Assembly: GCA_027627225.1 (NCBI GenBank)
Contig: CM051030.1
Span: forward strand, 22,591,105 to 22,655,104
Reading direction: 5' to 3'
DNA: 64,000 bases
Origin: Congeria kusceri
Taxonomy: Eukaryota > Mollusca > Bivalvia > Myida > Dreissenidae
How positions within the stretch are numbered: the stretch's first letter is position 1; every line of letters starts with the position of its first letter. This document shows positions 1-11,350 of this stretch, piece by piece. The notes beneath the pieces were generated by a model that saw nothing but the letters and a program-made list of their open reading frames with translations, did no database searches and was not told the origin of the DNA. A program made the position numbers and the translations under genes.

Positions 1-810
1 AAAGTCTACCATGTGTAATTTGGGCTGGACCGCCACTGAGTGATAGGTGATGTTATCCGGTGTCGAAAAGCATGAATAATTATTTGTAAAAGTTCTTACA
101 AGTCCATACATCACTAGAAATGAGTTATCATATAAATGATATAACAGAAAGGCCACAAAAATGATACATTTTACGAATAAAGACAAACCCAATACTTATC
201 CATAAATCTTTATTTTTATTTTTTGTCCGTCCAACAGTTATGTAATCTTTAAGATAAAATGTCAGTCGTAATAGTTTAAATAAAGACTTATTGTACGATT
301 ATGTTCATTTATATGCATTAAATAAGTTTATGTTTGTATTGTATAACTGCATAAATAACTAATAATGACCAGACAATTAAAATTGTTTTCCCACAAACAA
401 ACGTAGGCAATTGTATACCGTCTTATTAACGAATGTGCATTACAAGTCCTTGATAAGTAATTAATATGAAATTACATTACATCGCACACTATATATTGTG
501 TATTATCGCATACAACGAACATGGAAATGAGAAACATATATTTGACATGTGTTAATCATTAAATGCTCATTACTGCGTTATTATAAATTTCTTTAAATTA
601 AAAAAAAAATCCTAATGGATCAAAAACAAACTGTTAAAACCTAACTATATTAACATTTGATTTCACCACTTCAAAGACGAATAAGCTAATATGTAATGGT
701 ATACATTTCATGAAGTTATTTAAATAAAGACATTTGTAAGTTATTAAACGAAAATGAAATTTTATAATTTACAGTGAACGTTTTGGTGTGTCCTATAATG
801 ATGTAGACGG
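1..810. other. AT-rich non-coding DNA
   Basis: No open frame, RNA or clear repeat structure is visible. The stretch is very AT-rich with scattered short homopolymers, as expected for intergenic or intronic DNA. Confidence 0.6.
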
Positions 811-860
811 TTCGCCCCCAAATGGCGAAAAGTCCAGGGTGGAAATGTCTTGGGGGCGAA
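811..860. repeat. short inverted repeat with GC-rich arms
   Basis: TTCGCCCCCAA at 811-821 is the exact reverse complement of TTGGGGGCGAA at 850-860, with a 28 bp loop. It lies just before a class I repeat head and is far more GC-rich than its surroundings. It could be the end of a short interspersed repeat; function unknown. Confidence 0.5.
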
Positions 861-879
861 ACGTCATGTCACCGTTTTG

Positions 880-1828
880 AACAAGAGGGCCCTGAGGGCC
901 CTAGGATGCTCGCCTGATACCTTGTTACCCAATGGGAATTTGCATCCCCGAGGCGTGGCTTAGTTTTATCCCAGGGACATAATTTGAACAATCTTGAACA
1001 AACCTCGTCTATATAAACCATGTGAACCCTAGGGGTGTGGCCAAATTTGAGCCCAGGGGCATAATTTGATCAATCTTTGGAGAGGACCACTATACAATGT
1101 TACATACCAAATACAGAAAAGCTGTGGGCTATGCCGTTTCAGAGCAGAAGGACCACTATACGATGTTAGATACCAAATATAAAACCTCTAGGCATTGCGG
1201 GTTCAGAGGAGAAGAATTTTTAGGTCATTTTGCTATATAAGTCTATATAAACCATGTGACTCCTGTGGTGTGGTCATTTTGACCCATGGATCATAAGTTT
1301 AACACTCTTTGTAGAGGACCACTATAGGATGTTACATACTCAATACGAAACCTCTGGGTATTTTGCTATTTAAGTTTATGTTAACCATGTGACCCCCGGA
1401 GCGTGGCCAGCTTTGACCCCAGGGGCATAATTTGAAAAATCTTTGTAGAGGACCACTATACGATTTTACATACCAAATATGAAACCTCTTGGCCTTAAGG
1501 TTTCCGAGCAGAAGATTTTTAAAGACATTTTGCTATTTAAGTTTATATAAACCATGTGACCCGCGGGGCGTGGCCAGTTTTGACCCCATGGACATAATTT
1601 GAACCATCTTTGTAGAGGACCACTAAAGGATGTTACATAACAAATATGAAACCTCTTGGCCCTGCGGTTTCAGAGAAGAAGATTTTTTAAGTAATTTTCC
1701 TATATGTTCTATAAAAACCATGTGACCCCCAGGGCGTGGCCGGTTTTGTCCCCAGGGGCATAATTTGAACAATCTTTGTTGAGGACCTCTATTTGATGTT
1801 ACATACCAAATATGAAACCTCTGGGCCC
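880..1828 (+). repeat. class I head followed by type-a tandem monomer array (about 166 bp), 3' truncated
   Basis: The head AACAAGAGGGCC... with a small GAGGGCC/GGCCCT stem starts at 880 and is followed by GCTCGCCTGA. Monomers then repeat, each containing CATGTGACCCC, GGGGCGTGGCC, GGGGCATAATTTGAAC and GAGGACCACTA. The landmark ATAATTTGA recurs at about 979, 1061, 1293, 1427, 1594 and 1760, so the period is about 166 bp with two irregular steps. No CTCAGGTGAGC tail is present: the array stops at a TA/TTTA microsatellite. Short open frames inside are not genes. Confidence 0.8.
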
Positions 1829-1858
1829 TATATATATATATTTATTTATTTATTTATT
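1829..1858. repeat. (TA)n(TTTA)n microsatellite
   Basis: Simple TA repeats pass into TTTA repeats exactly where the preceding monomer array is cut. Confidence 0.85.
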
Positions 1859-2451
1859 GGTCAGTGTAATTTACTTTACCGGAATAATTAATAAATTTTG
1901 TATTGTAGAATAATTTCAGTTGTAATGAGAGACATAAAACTATGATACAGATACTTTCTTTTAATTGTTTCATTTAAATGCATCACAGTTATAAGTTGTT
2001 CATTGTGGATAAATAAATACAAAATGAACCGACGGTGTCAAAAAGGTAATGAAGGGATTGATTTTTTTATTATTATTTTTTTTTAAAGACACATTTCTGT
2101 CACAAAAAACTTTGAAAAAAAACTTTAGGGTCGGGCGTTCTCGTCAGGTAGGGTCGGGTTGCCCGTAACACAGATTTTTTTTCTTTTGGACTAACGTTTT
2201 TAAACGCTAGTGTAGTACTAAAAAGAACTGACATATTTGATGTTGTTTTTTTTCAAGTTGAGAATGTGTTAACTTTTATGTCGTTCAAGATAATATTATT
2301 CAAATCATATATAATTATTTTACATATGCGCAATAAAGCATTTTGGTAATAATTGTATATTGAACATGTTTTACATTTCGGTGTTCAGCTTGGCTTTTTT
2401 TCACAATAACAGGGTACTGACTTTTAACTGTTATTATTGTTTTGTTTTAAA
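1859..2451. other. AT-rich non-coding DNA
   Basis: No gene is visible. Around 2090-2180 there is a T-rich stretch with GGGTCGGGCGTT...GGGTCGGGTTG motifs. Related GGTCGG/GTAGG motifs next to long A or T runs occur near 47000, 52450 and (reversed) 55880, suggesting a short dispersed repeat. Confidence 0.5.
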
Positions 2452-2959
2452 TTAAAGTGACCTGTTCACAGATTGACGAATTGAAATTTTTTCAACTTTT
2501 TGTTACCGATTCCAAAGATAAAAGAACAGTGTATACAAGGGAGCAAAATAACACTACGGAGCAAGAAATGTAGAGTAAAAGCCGTTTCGTTTATGAGTCA
2601 TCATCAGTTGATATTGATAAAATTATAAAGCGTTTGTAACGCTAAACGATGGAATAATGTGTTTCTGTTGTTTTTGTTGAACATGTTGACATCGCGTGGA
2701 ACACTTACATAAAGTAAATATTTCAGGGTAAAATACAGAAGTCTGAATGGCCGAGTGGTTAAGACGATAGCCTTTTAATACGAAGGTCCCAGGTTTGAAC
2801 CACGGTGGGACCAATTTTTGTATTATTGTTTTTTTTTCTTCTAAATACGTTTCTTGTTATTATACTTGAGATTTTAGTTCCAATGCTTAAATCTATCAAG
2901 TTAATACATTTAATGGCTTACTTCAAAAAATGCGACAATCTGTGAACAAGTCCCTTTAA
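2452..2959 (+). mobile_element. 508 bp terminal-inverted-repeat element carrying a tRNA-like sequence
   Basis: The left end 2452-2475 (TTAAAGTGACCTG...) and right end 2936-2959 (...AAGTCCCTTTAA) are inverted repeats matching at 22 of 24 positions. No transposase frame is present, so this is a non-autonomous MITE-like element. A tRNA-like sequence sits inside at 2740-2813. A second, reverse-oriented copy at about 21440-22490 shares the internal sequence and its own tRNA-like part. A TTAA or TA target duplication is possible but the ends are too AT-rich to decide. Confidence 0.7.
2740..2813 (+). tRNA. tRNA-like sequence (Ser/Leu-type A box), probably a pseudogene
   Basis: A clear Pol III A box, TGGCCGAGTGGTTAAGAC, and a B box, GGTTTGAACC, lie at tRNA spacing, with a T run shortly downstream. 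The acceptor stem pairs at only about 5 of 7 positions, the T stem has mismatches, and the long variable arm expected of tRNA-Ser/Leu is missing. It sits inside an inverted-repeat element with a second copy in the window, so it is better read as a tRNA-derived component than a working tRNA gene. Confidence 0.5.
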
Positions 2960-3762
2960 AACTTCAGGGAATACCAGCTGGATCTAGACATTGTTGTTTG
3001 CCAGTTTAGTTGTTGACGCAAGTACTTTTTGTAATGTTTTAATACCGGATTGAGTTAAGTTTATAACCATACTTAAAAGTAATGTTCACTTGCTGTTAAT
3101 ATTTACAAGGCAATGTTTTTGTAGATAAGTTACTATGCACGCTTTCATGTTGATTTTAACATTATATTAGATACATTAAAACATCATTATTTGTTTTAAG
3201 TAGTTTGCCATTACTTAAGTTTTGTATCAAACACTATCTTTATTTTAATACGCACCCTTTTTAATCACTAATGAGGACATGGATATAATAATTACAAGTA
3301 TATTATGCAAGGTAAATTAGACATACATGTAGATCTCGATATGCTTACTTGAACATCTTTCTTACATGATGCATTTTGTGTTCTTGTATTATTATTAAAA
3401 TATTATGTTTTGTCAAGTATACGGATTAGGATAAATAGCCTGTTTAAAAACATGATGTTATGTGTTTTATTATCAATACATTGATAATTAACACCAACTT
3501 TAAGCTTTAATGATATGGTCCAAATTATACTCCAAATAATATGTCATTTGTTAAGTGTTGGTTGTTGTAAAGCTGTATCTGACAGACATGTGATGGTCAA
3601 GAAGAATACAATGTTAGCAGGACTACAGACTTGAAAGCTACCTGTGGCCATTATATAACAGCCTATACTTATATTGTCTATGAAGTTTGACAACCATAGA
3701 ATGTTACACACAGCTTCGCAACAACTACCTCTGTATACATGACAAATTATGAAGAGAATCAT
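2960..3762. other. AT-rich non-coding DNA
   Basis: No gene or repeat structure is evident. An open frame of about 72 codons at 3544-3762 (minus) has no recognisable features. Confidence 0.5.
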
Positions 3763-4235
3763 GTTTGGGCTTTTTCAGTAAAGTTTTTATGCAGGTTTAC
3801 CCTGTGTTGCAACCAATATGGGACCCATGCAAATCCCGGTTGCACTTTCTGCGGCGGGGCCCATGTGGGTCTCACATCAAGGTCCCATTTGTGTTTGGCC
3901 ATAATGGTCCCATGTTGAGACCACATGGGTCCCATGGTAGACCCATATTGTAACCCATATGGGACCCACGTAGATCCCGGTTGCACTTTCTGGTGTGGGG
4001 ACCATGTGGATATCCCATCAAGGTCCCATTTGTGTTTGTCCATTTTGGACCCATGTTGAGACCACATGGGTCCCATGTTGGACCAATATTGTAACCCATA
4101 TGGGACCCACGTAAATCCTGGTTGCACTTTCTGGGGTGGGGTCCATATCGGTATCCCACATAGGGCCCATTTATAAACCCTAAAGGGGCCCATATGGGTT
4201 CTATCTGGGCTTGCTTGCTGGGAAGGTCCACGACA
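3763..4235. repeat. minisatellite, 141 bp unit, about 2.7 copies
   Basis: ATATGGGACCCA recurs at 3816, 3957 and 4098, exactly 141 bp apart. Each unit is built from shorter GGGACCCATGT/ACCACATGGGTCCCATG-like subrepeats and contains GGTTGCACTTTCTG and AAGGTCCCATTTGTGTTTG. Because 141 is divisible by 3, long repetitive open frames (rich in Trp, Gly, Pro) appear on both strands. They follow from the period and are not evidence of coding. Confidence 0.85.
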
Positions 4236-4738
4236 AGGACAATGGACGCCAGACAACCACTGACCACAAAAGCTTACCCCTTGAGCACTTTGTGCCCAGA
4301 TGGACTAAAAAGACAAACATGCATGCTTATATGGTACAATAAACTGCATTCAAGACATTTTCCAATGTGCGCAGTTGTTTTGTAATAATACGATTTGAGA
4401 TACAAACACTATGATTGAATATCATCATTTATTTTGACTATTTGTTGGTAAATTTTAAAGTTTGATGTAAAATGTTAAAGCCACACAAAGCACGATTTAA
4501 TGTTAAATGCATCTATAAAATGTGTGTAGCGGTAAAATGTGTGTTGTGGTAAAATACTCATATGAGTAGAACATATTTTGCCCGACAAATATGCTCACAT
4601 ATATTATTAAGCACATTCCTAAAGAACAATTCATTGGACAAACTCTTTAGAGGCATTCTACTGGCCCTATGTTCAATCTCACCTGAACTCTATCAATCAA
4701 AATCTTCTACATTTACCTAAACTGTCATTGACTTAATA
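4236..4738. other. non-coding DNA, nothing recognised
   Basis: AT-rich sequence with no supported gene, RNA or repeat. Confidence 0.5.
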
Positions 4739-5115
4739 AACAAGAGGGCCACGATTGCCAAAAACGCTCATCTAAGTAACTGCAATGACAAAGATCAGAT
4801 CTGATATTAACATGTCATCACAAACAAGTTGACCCACGTCATCTAGATTACTTCTGTTGTTCCCCTGGCAATTGACAGGTGCAATACAGTTGCATGTCCG
4901 GTCGAAAGACTTGGGACCATGACGAACACCACAGGAATGTCACAGGAGCACCATCAAAACACTGGGCAAATGCCAAATGGACACCGGCCAAAACGAGCTA
5001 AGAAATTTGGCAAATGTTCTGGTAAATCGGCAGATGTCAGCCAACCATTGCTAGGCCCCCATAAATGCATTATCAGTGGAATTTTCTCTAATCTCGTTAT
5101 GCCAGCACATGCCTA
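4739..5115 (+). repeat. class I head and 5' flank of a repeat element, truncated
   Basis: AACAAGAGGGCCACGATTGCC...CGCTCATCTAAG at 4739-4776 is a diverged class I head. It is followed by GACAGGTGCAATACAG and GCATGTCCGGTCGAAA, also found after the head at 24238. There is no monomer array or tail; a class II head follows at 5152. Confidence 0.6.
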
Positions 5116-5151
5116 GAAATTGGACTCAATTGATTAATGCCGGGCTCAATT

Positions 5152-6905
5152 CGAGGACAGCGCGCTCGACTATTCGAAGCATTTCAGTTCATACATATTT
5201 TTGAAAGTGGATTGTGCATACATTTGTTGAAATACAAAGCTGTGTTATGGCAATTATTTCATCAATTTATTCCAAGTTTTAAGTGAATACCTCATGTAGT
5301 TTAGAAATTATAAGACTTTGAAACAAAAACTTTAACCCCAAAATCTATATGAAAAGTGGGCATACCTTTGTCAAAATACAACACAGAGTTATAGGGATTC
5401 TTGCAACTGATGCTGGAGTCGATTACAAAGATGTAAGTTTCAAGCGAATACCTTATGTAGTTTAGAAATTATAAGACATCTGAACAATAAACTTTATACT
5501 GAAGATGTATGTGAAAGGGGGATAACTCTGTCAAATTACACAACAGGGTTATGTGGATTGTGGCACCTGATGATGTAAATGATGACACAGGTATATTCCA
5601 AGTTTCAAGTTTTGAAGTTATAAAACGTTTGAATAAAAATGAAATTTGAAAATGTATGTGCAAAAGGCACATACCATAACTATGCCAAAATACAAAACAG
5701 AGTTATGGGGAATGTTGCACCTGATGCTGGAGTTGATGGCAAGTTTTAAGGTTATAACCTATAAAGGTTTGAACTTATAAAACATTTGAATAACAAACTA
5801 TAGCCATAAACATCATTTGTATGTGAAAAAGAGGAATAACTATGTTAAAATACAAATGTAAGTTATGGAGAATGTTGCACTTGAAGCCAGAGTTGATGAC
5901 AAAGGTGCATTCCAAGTTTCATGTGAATACCTTGGGTAGTTTTGAAGTTATACGACTTCTGAATATAAACGTTAACCAGAAAATCTATGTAAAAAAGATA
6001 TATAACTCTGTCAAAAGACAAAACATAGTTATTGGGAATGTTGAACTCGATGTTGGAGTTGATGACAAAGGTACATTCCAACAGGGATTTACACGACGCG
6101 ATTTTCTGCTTCAAATACGCATTGTCTGCCAGGATCCATCATTTGAAAAAAATCTCCGTCCCATCGGACGCACAATTTTTCTGACGTATCGGTACTATGA
6201 TCACTACAATAGAGACAACTCTGGTTAGTCACGTTTGTTCAGCGTTGTACGACATATGTTCCTTATCGACTATTGACCAATCGTATGCTCGCGCACCTAT
6301 CGTTGCTTGGCACAGAGTTTCTAATACGGAATTCTTCGATATTTATCTCACAAGTGTAGTGTGATTCGTTGTAAATTATATTGGATATTAAATTGAAGAA
6401 AGAACAAAAGGCAATTAAGATGATATTTTTTATTGGCGTAGATGTGAATACTTTACTGAAAAATACTACAGTTGGGATTAATTATAACAATAAACATTTA
6501 TAATAGATTTTTTATATTCAAATAATCCAATACGCCGTGTACAATTTTAGTGTTGGCTCTACTTTCGACTCCGGTAGCATTTATTCATATTCCTAATGGT
6601 TCAAATGGCCTGCAACTACATATTTCCGCCTTTTATTTGCTTCCCCAAAATGTTAAATGTCATATAAAGTATGCACACAACTTTTTTAACAGTCAAAACA
6701 AGCAAACACAAAATCACCCACCAGAGTCTTAAGGACCCCTAAAATTTCACATTTATTTAAAACCCAGTTCCAAGTTCAAGTTAATAACTTAAGTAGTTTT
6801 GAAGTTACACGACTTTTAAATATAAACTTTAACCAAGATCAGACGCGGACGCCGACACCGGGGGTAGTAGGAAAGCTCACATATTCTTCGAATAGTCAAG
6901 CTAAA
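5152..6905 (+). repeat. class II element with type-d tandem monomers (about 160 bp), split by an insertion
   Basis: The head GGACAGCGCGCTCGACTATT at about 5153 is followed by monomers containing GTAGTTTTGAAGTTATAC, CTCTGTCAAAATACA and CTGGAGTTGATGACAAAGG. The ACAGAGTT landmark recurs at about 5383, 5543, 5697, 5857 and 6023. After an insertion at 6082-6767 the monomer resumes and ends in a tail at 6866-6905 containing GAAAGCTCAC...CTTCGAATAGTCAAGCTAAA. The tail is the inverse of the head, and can fold as a hairpin through AGCT/AGCT and TATTC/GAATA. Confidence 0.75.
6082..6767. mobile_element. 686 bp insertion within the type-d array, flanked by 6 bp direct repeats
   Basis: The type-d monomer is interrupted after TTCCAA (6076-6081) and resumes at TTCCAA (6768-6773), as expected for a target-site duplication. 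The insert begins CAGGGATTTA and ends TAAAACCCAG, weak inverted termini matching at about 8 of 10 positions. It has no long coding frame and is likely a non-autonomous DNA transposon. Whether the true duplication is 6 or 8 bp is unclear. Confidence 0.6.
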
Positions 6906-6949
6906 ATGTCATGGCCATACACAGGCATAACAAGTTTGGATAAGGCTTG

Positions 6950-7125
6950 TAAAACAACAACTGTCTCAGGGCAGCGTGCTTGACTATTCAAACCGCTTTG
7001 TCAGAGTTAGGGGCCTTTGTTAGTACAAACAAGGCTTGTCACAGGATGTGACGTATGACCCCGAAGCATATGCTTGTAAGAGAAAGGCAACACAATGTCA
7101 GTTACATGTTGGCAAAAATGACGCT
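6950..7125 (+). repeat. class II head fragment
   Basis: TGTCTCAGGGCAGCGTGCTTGACTATTC followed by AACCGCTTTGTCAGAGTTA matches the class II head near 36930. No monomer array follows before the next class I head. Confidence 0.6.
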
Positions 7126-7132
7126 TCCTACA

Positions 7133-8236
7133 AACAAGAGGGCCAAGATGACCCTAGGTCACTCATCTGAGTGTAAAGCAGCATAATGGTTTTTAACAAA
7201 AATATTGTTTCAGATTTCAATATAATCATATAAGGAAAACTGTCCCGTCCCCCGGCGGCCATTATTTTTAACGAATCAAAATGATTTCCAGGAATTTGGT
7301 AGACAGACACCCAAGGAACATGTATGTGAAATTATTTTGAAATTTAGTCAGTGGTTTCAGACAAGAAGATTTTAAAAGTTTTCAATATAGCCATATAAGG
7401 AAAGCTGCCCCGCCCCCTGGCGGCCATGTTCTTTAACAAATCAAAATGATTTCAAGGAATTTGATAGAGGGTCATCCAAGGAATATTTATGTGAAATTTT
7501 TTTTAATCCAGCCAGTGTTTTCAGACAAGAAGATTTTGAAGTTTTCAATATAGCCATATAAGGAAAACTTCCCCGCCCCCTAGCGGCTATGTTTTTTAAC
7601 ATATCAAAATGATTTCAAGGAGTTTGGTAGAAGGTCACCCAAGGAACATTTGTGTCAAATTATTTTGAAATCCAGCCAGCGGTTTCAGACTATAAGATTT
7701 TAAAATGTTTCAAAATAGCCATATAAGGAAAACTGGCCCGCCCCCCTGGCGAACATTGTTTTTTAACGAATCAAAATAATTTCAAGAAATTTGATAGAAG
7801 GTCACCCAAAGAACATTTCTGTGGAATTATTTCAAAATCCAGCTAGTGGTTAGACAAAAAGACTTTTAAAGTTTTCAATATAGCCATATAAGGAAAACAG
7901 CCCCGCCCACTGGCGGCCATGTTTTTTAACAAATCGAATTGACTTGAAGGAATTTGGTAGAGGGTCACCCAAGGAGCATTTCCTGAAAACTATTTTCAAA
8001 TCCAGCCATTGGTTTCTGACAAGAATATATTTTTGTTTTCCAGTTTTTAAGCTTTTGGTTGCGATGACAACCAGAGTTTTCGATATATTTTAATAAATTG
8101 AAAGAATTTGGTAAAGGACCATCTCAAGAACATTGCTGCCATGTTTGGTTAAAATCCGCTTAGTGGTTTCAGAGAAAAAGTTTTTTGAAGTCAAATGTTG
8201 CCGACGGACACTTTGTGTTCAGGTGAGCTAAAAAAG
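7133..8236 (+). repeat. class I element with type-b tandem monomers (about 164 bp)
   Basis: The head at 7133-7171 is AACAAGAGGGCCAAGATGACC...CACTCATCTGAG. Monomers contain ATAGCCATATAAGGAAA, CGCCCCCTGGCGGCCATG, AAGGAATTTGGTAGAGGGTC and GTGGTTTCAGACAAGAAG. The GGCGGCC landmark recurs at 7254, 7419, 7582, 7748 and 7912. It ends at about 8207-8236 with CTTTGTGTTCAGGTGAGCTAAAAAA, the class I tail, so both ends are present. No protein-coding content. Confidence 0.85.
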
Positions 8237-9475
8237 TTATGGTCCTTGTACTCTGCACTTTCCTTAAACATCCTCTATCAATATATGTGGTTTTATATAA
8301 ATCACTTCACTACTAATGTAGTTATGTACTGCACAAGAAAAATAACTGAAGGGCAATAACTCCATAAATAATTAAGAAAGAGCTGTGGTACTCGGCACTT
8401 TATCTAATTGTTCTCTATCATTATATGACGTTTTATTTGAATCCCTTCAATATTAATGGAGTTATGCTCCGCACAAAATTAATGCTTCACGTCAAAAAAA
8501 ATAAAACAAATAGCAATAACTCCTTTACTATTGTAGAAAAAGTTGTGGTTCTTGTGCTCTCCACGTTCTCTAATTGTCCTCTATCATTAAACGAAGTTTC
8601 ATTTGAATCCCTTCAAAACTAATGGAGTTATGCTCCGCACAAGACAATTAAACAAAGGGCAATAACTCCATAAATATTGAACAAACAGTTATGGTCCTTG
8701 TGCTATGCACTTTCTCTCGTTGTCCTCTATCATTACATGAAGTTTAATTTGAATCCCTTCAATACTAATGGATTTATGCTCCGCACAAGAAAATCAATGC
8801 TTCATATAAGAACATGTAACGAAGGGCAATAACTCAGTAAATATAGAAGAAAGAGTTGTGGTCCCTTGTGCTCTGCACTTCCTTTAATTGTCCTCTATCA
8901 TTATGTGAAGTTTTATTGAAATCCCTTCAATACTAATAGAGTTATGCTCCGCACAAGAAAATTAATGTTTCACATAAGGAAATATAACAAGGGGCAAAAA
9001 CTCCGTAAATATTGAAGAAAGAGGTATGGTCCTTGTGCTCTGCACTTCCTCTTATTTCCTTCTAGCATTATGTTAAGTTTCGTGTGAATCCCTTTAATAC
9101 TAATGGAGTTAGTCTCCGCACAAGACAATTAAACAAAGGGCAATAACTCCATGAATATTGCAGAAAAAGTTATGGTCCTTGTGCTCTGCACTTTCACTCA
9201 TTGTACTCTATCATTATTTGAAGCTTCATTTGAATGCCTTCAATACTGATGGAGTTATGTACCGCACAGAAAAATTAATGCTTCACATAAGGATATAAAA
9301 CAAAGGGCAATAACTCTGTAAATATTGAAGAAAGAGTTGTGGTTCTTGTACTCTACACATCCTCGTATTGTCCTATATCATTACATGAAGTTTCATTTGA
9401 ATCCCTTCAATAATAATGGAGTTATGCTCCGCACAAAAAGCGTAACGGGTACAGACAGACGGGTACCCACCCCCC
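8237..9475 (+). repeat. type-c tandem monomer array (146-168 bp), class III tail
   Basis: Monomers contain TTATGGTCCTTGTGCTCTGC, TTGTCCTCTATCATTA, GGAGTTATGCTCCGCACAAG and AGGGCAATAACTCC. The GTTATGCTCC landmark recurs at 8321, 8461, 8627, 8773, 8941, 9108, 9254 and 9421, with two alternating step sizes (about 146 and 167). The end has ACAGACAGACGGGTACCC and then GTTGGGGCATAA, a class III tail. Open frames such as 8425-8622 are repeat artefacts. Confidence 0.8.
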
Positions 9476-9880
9476 TCTAAAGTTGGGGCATAAAAAGAAG
9501 CATAACTCAGTCAAAATACAAAAAAAGATTTATGGGGAATGTTGGTCCTGATACTAGAGTTGATGAAAAAGGTTAATATCAAGTTTCAATTCAATAACTT
9601 ACACAGTTCTGAAGTTACAAAACTTTGGAATTTAAACTTTAACCAAAAAATATATGTGAAGCAGGGTCATAACTCTGTCAAACGACAAAAACGAGTTATG
9701 AGGAATTTTTACCCTCATACTGGAGTTGATGACAAAGGTAAACTCCAAGTTTCAAGTAGATAGCTTATGTATTTTTGAAGTTACACAAGTTTTGAACATA
9801 AACTTTTACCAATTCAGACGCAAGCGCTGACGCTGCGGCGAGTAGGAAAGCTCACGTATTCTTCAAATAGTCTAGCTACA
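9476..9880 (+). repeat. type-d monomers with class II tail
   Basis: Two to three type-d monomers (AACTCTGTCAAACGACAAAAAC, CTGGAGTTGATGACAAAGG) begin directly after the class III tail. They end in GAGTAGGAAAGCTCACGTATT...CAAATAGTCTAGCTACA, the class II tail. The class II head is missing, so this is a 5'-truncated copy. Confidence 0.7.
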
Positions 9881-9968
9881 ACTGTAATGCAAATTTAGAA
9901 CACCAGAAGTATTGTCAATTATCAATACCTTTCCATAAACTTTGATAAAAACAAGTAGATTCAATGTA

Positions 9969-11350
9969 TAACAAGAGTGCCATTGTCACAAAGATACGCC
10001 CGTCAAAGAAGCTTTTTAGGGGTAAAGATTCAATGACTAACGAGAATCAATTCAAAAACTAATAAGGTAGAGTCATGGTATTTGTGCATCTTATTCATCT
10101 CCAGAACTTCTCTGTGTGTATTGAGTTGAGCTATCATATTTATTCCATATATATTCTTAAATCTATAACCAAGATGACAAAATAAACAAGAAACATGGAC
10201 ATTTCCTGAAAACCAAATGGTTTCGAACGAAATGCATTAAAGTCAGCAATAAATTTTTTAGTAATGATAACCTTGACCAACCCCATATGCTATCCAAAAC
10301 AAGGTCTAGATATAAGGTATCTACATATGAGGTTCCATTAAAATATCTTGATATATGATCAAGCTATTGAGCAGAATCTGTTTGTCTATTTTTAAAAATA
10401 ATGACCATGACATTGACCGCACCCACCCCATATGCAATCCCAAGCGAGGGTCTAGATTTAAGATATCTATGTATGAAGTTTCATTTAAATATCTCAATGT
10501 GTTGTCAAGCTATTGAGCAGAAACCTTTTTTAAAATAACGTTGACCTTGACCCCACCTACCCTATTTGCAATCCCAAGCGAGGTCTCAATACAAGGTATC
10601 CATGTATGAAGTTTCATTAAAATATCTCAATGTGTTCTCCAGTTATTGAGCGGAAACTGTTTTTCTTTTTTTAATAATGGACACCTTGACCTTGACCCAC
10701 CCACTCCATATGCAATCCCAAGCGAGGACTTGATATTGATATAAGGTATTTATATATTAAGTTTCATTAAAATATCTCAATGCATGCTCAAGTTATTGAG
10801 CATAAACGGTTTTTTTATTTTTAGTAACAGTGACCTAGACCTTGACCCCACCCACCCCATATGCAATCCCAAGCGAATTCTCGATATAAGGTATCTTTAT
10901 AGTTTAATTAAAATATCTCACAGCGTTCTCAAGTTATTGAGCGGTAACAGTTTTTCCATTTTTAGTAACGAATACCTTGACCCCACCCACCCTATTTGCA
11001 ATCCTAAGTGGGTTCTCGCTATGAGGTATCTATGTATTAAGTTTCTTTATAATATCTCAATGCATACTCAAGTTTTTAGCAGAAACGTATTTTTTCTATT
11101 TTTTGTAATAGTGACCTTGACCCCACCGACCTCATATGCAATCCCCAACCAGATCTCAATATAAGGTATCTATGTTTTAAGTTTCCTTAAAATATCCCGA
11201 TGCCTTCTCAAGTTATTGAGCGGAAACCATTTATTTATTTTTAGTAACAGTGGCCTTTACCTAGACCCCACCAAACCCATATGCAATCACAAGTGAGGTC
11301 TCGCAATAGGGCATCTATGTATTAAATTTCATTACAAAAGCTCAATTCGT
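9969..11350 (+). repeat. type-e tandem monomer array (about 141 bp)
   Basis: A diverged head (AACAAGAGTGCCATTGTCAC) is followed by monomers with GACCTTGACCCCACCCACCC, ATATGCAATCCCAAGCGAGG and AAATATCTCAATG...TCAAGTTATTGAG. The ATGCAATCCC landmark recurs at about 10287, 10432, 10566, 10710, 10861, 10996, 11136 and 11281, giving a mean period near 141 bp, shorter than the other families. Open frames inside (for example 10784-11164) are repeat shadows. Confidence 0.8.

Noticed and set aside
2740..2813. Functional tRNA-Ser or tRNA-Leu
   Set aside because: Mismatched acceptor and T stems, no long variable arm, and residence in a mobile element with a second copy.
3759..4267. Two overlapping minus-strand frames of 131 and 165 codons and a plus-strand frame, rich in Trp, Gly and Pro
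   Set aside because: They lie in the 141 bp minisatellite; the period is a multiple of three, so stop-free frames on several strands are expected.
7133..8236. Regular repeats considered as a CRISPR array
   Set aside because: Whole 164 bp units repeat without unique spacers, in clearly eukaryotic DNA; this is a tandem monomer array.
10784..11164. 126-codon plus-strand frame with internal similarity (PTHPICNPK repeats)
   Set aside because: The internal repeats match the 141 bp type-e monomer, itself a multiple of three.
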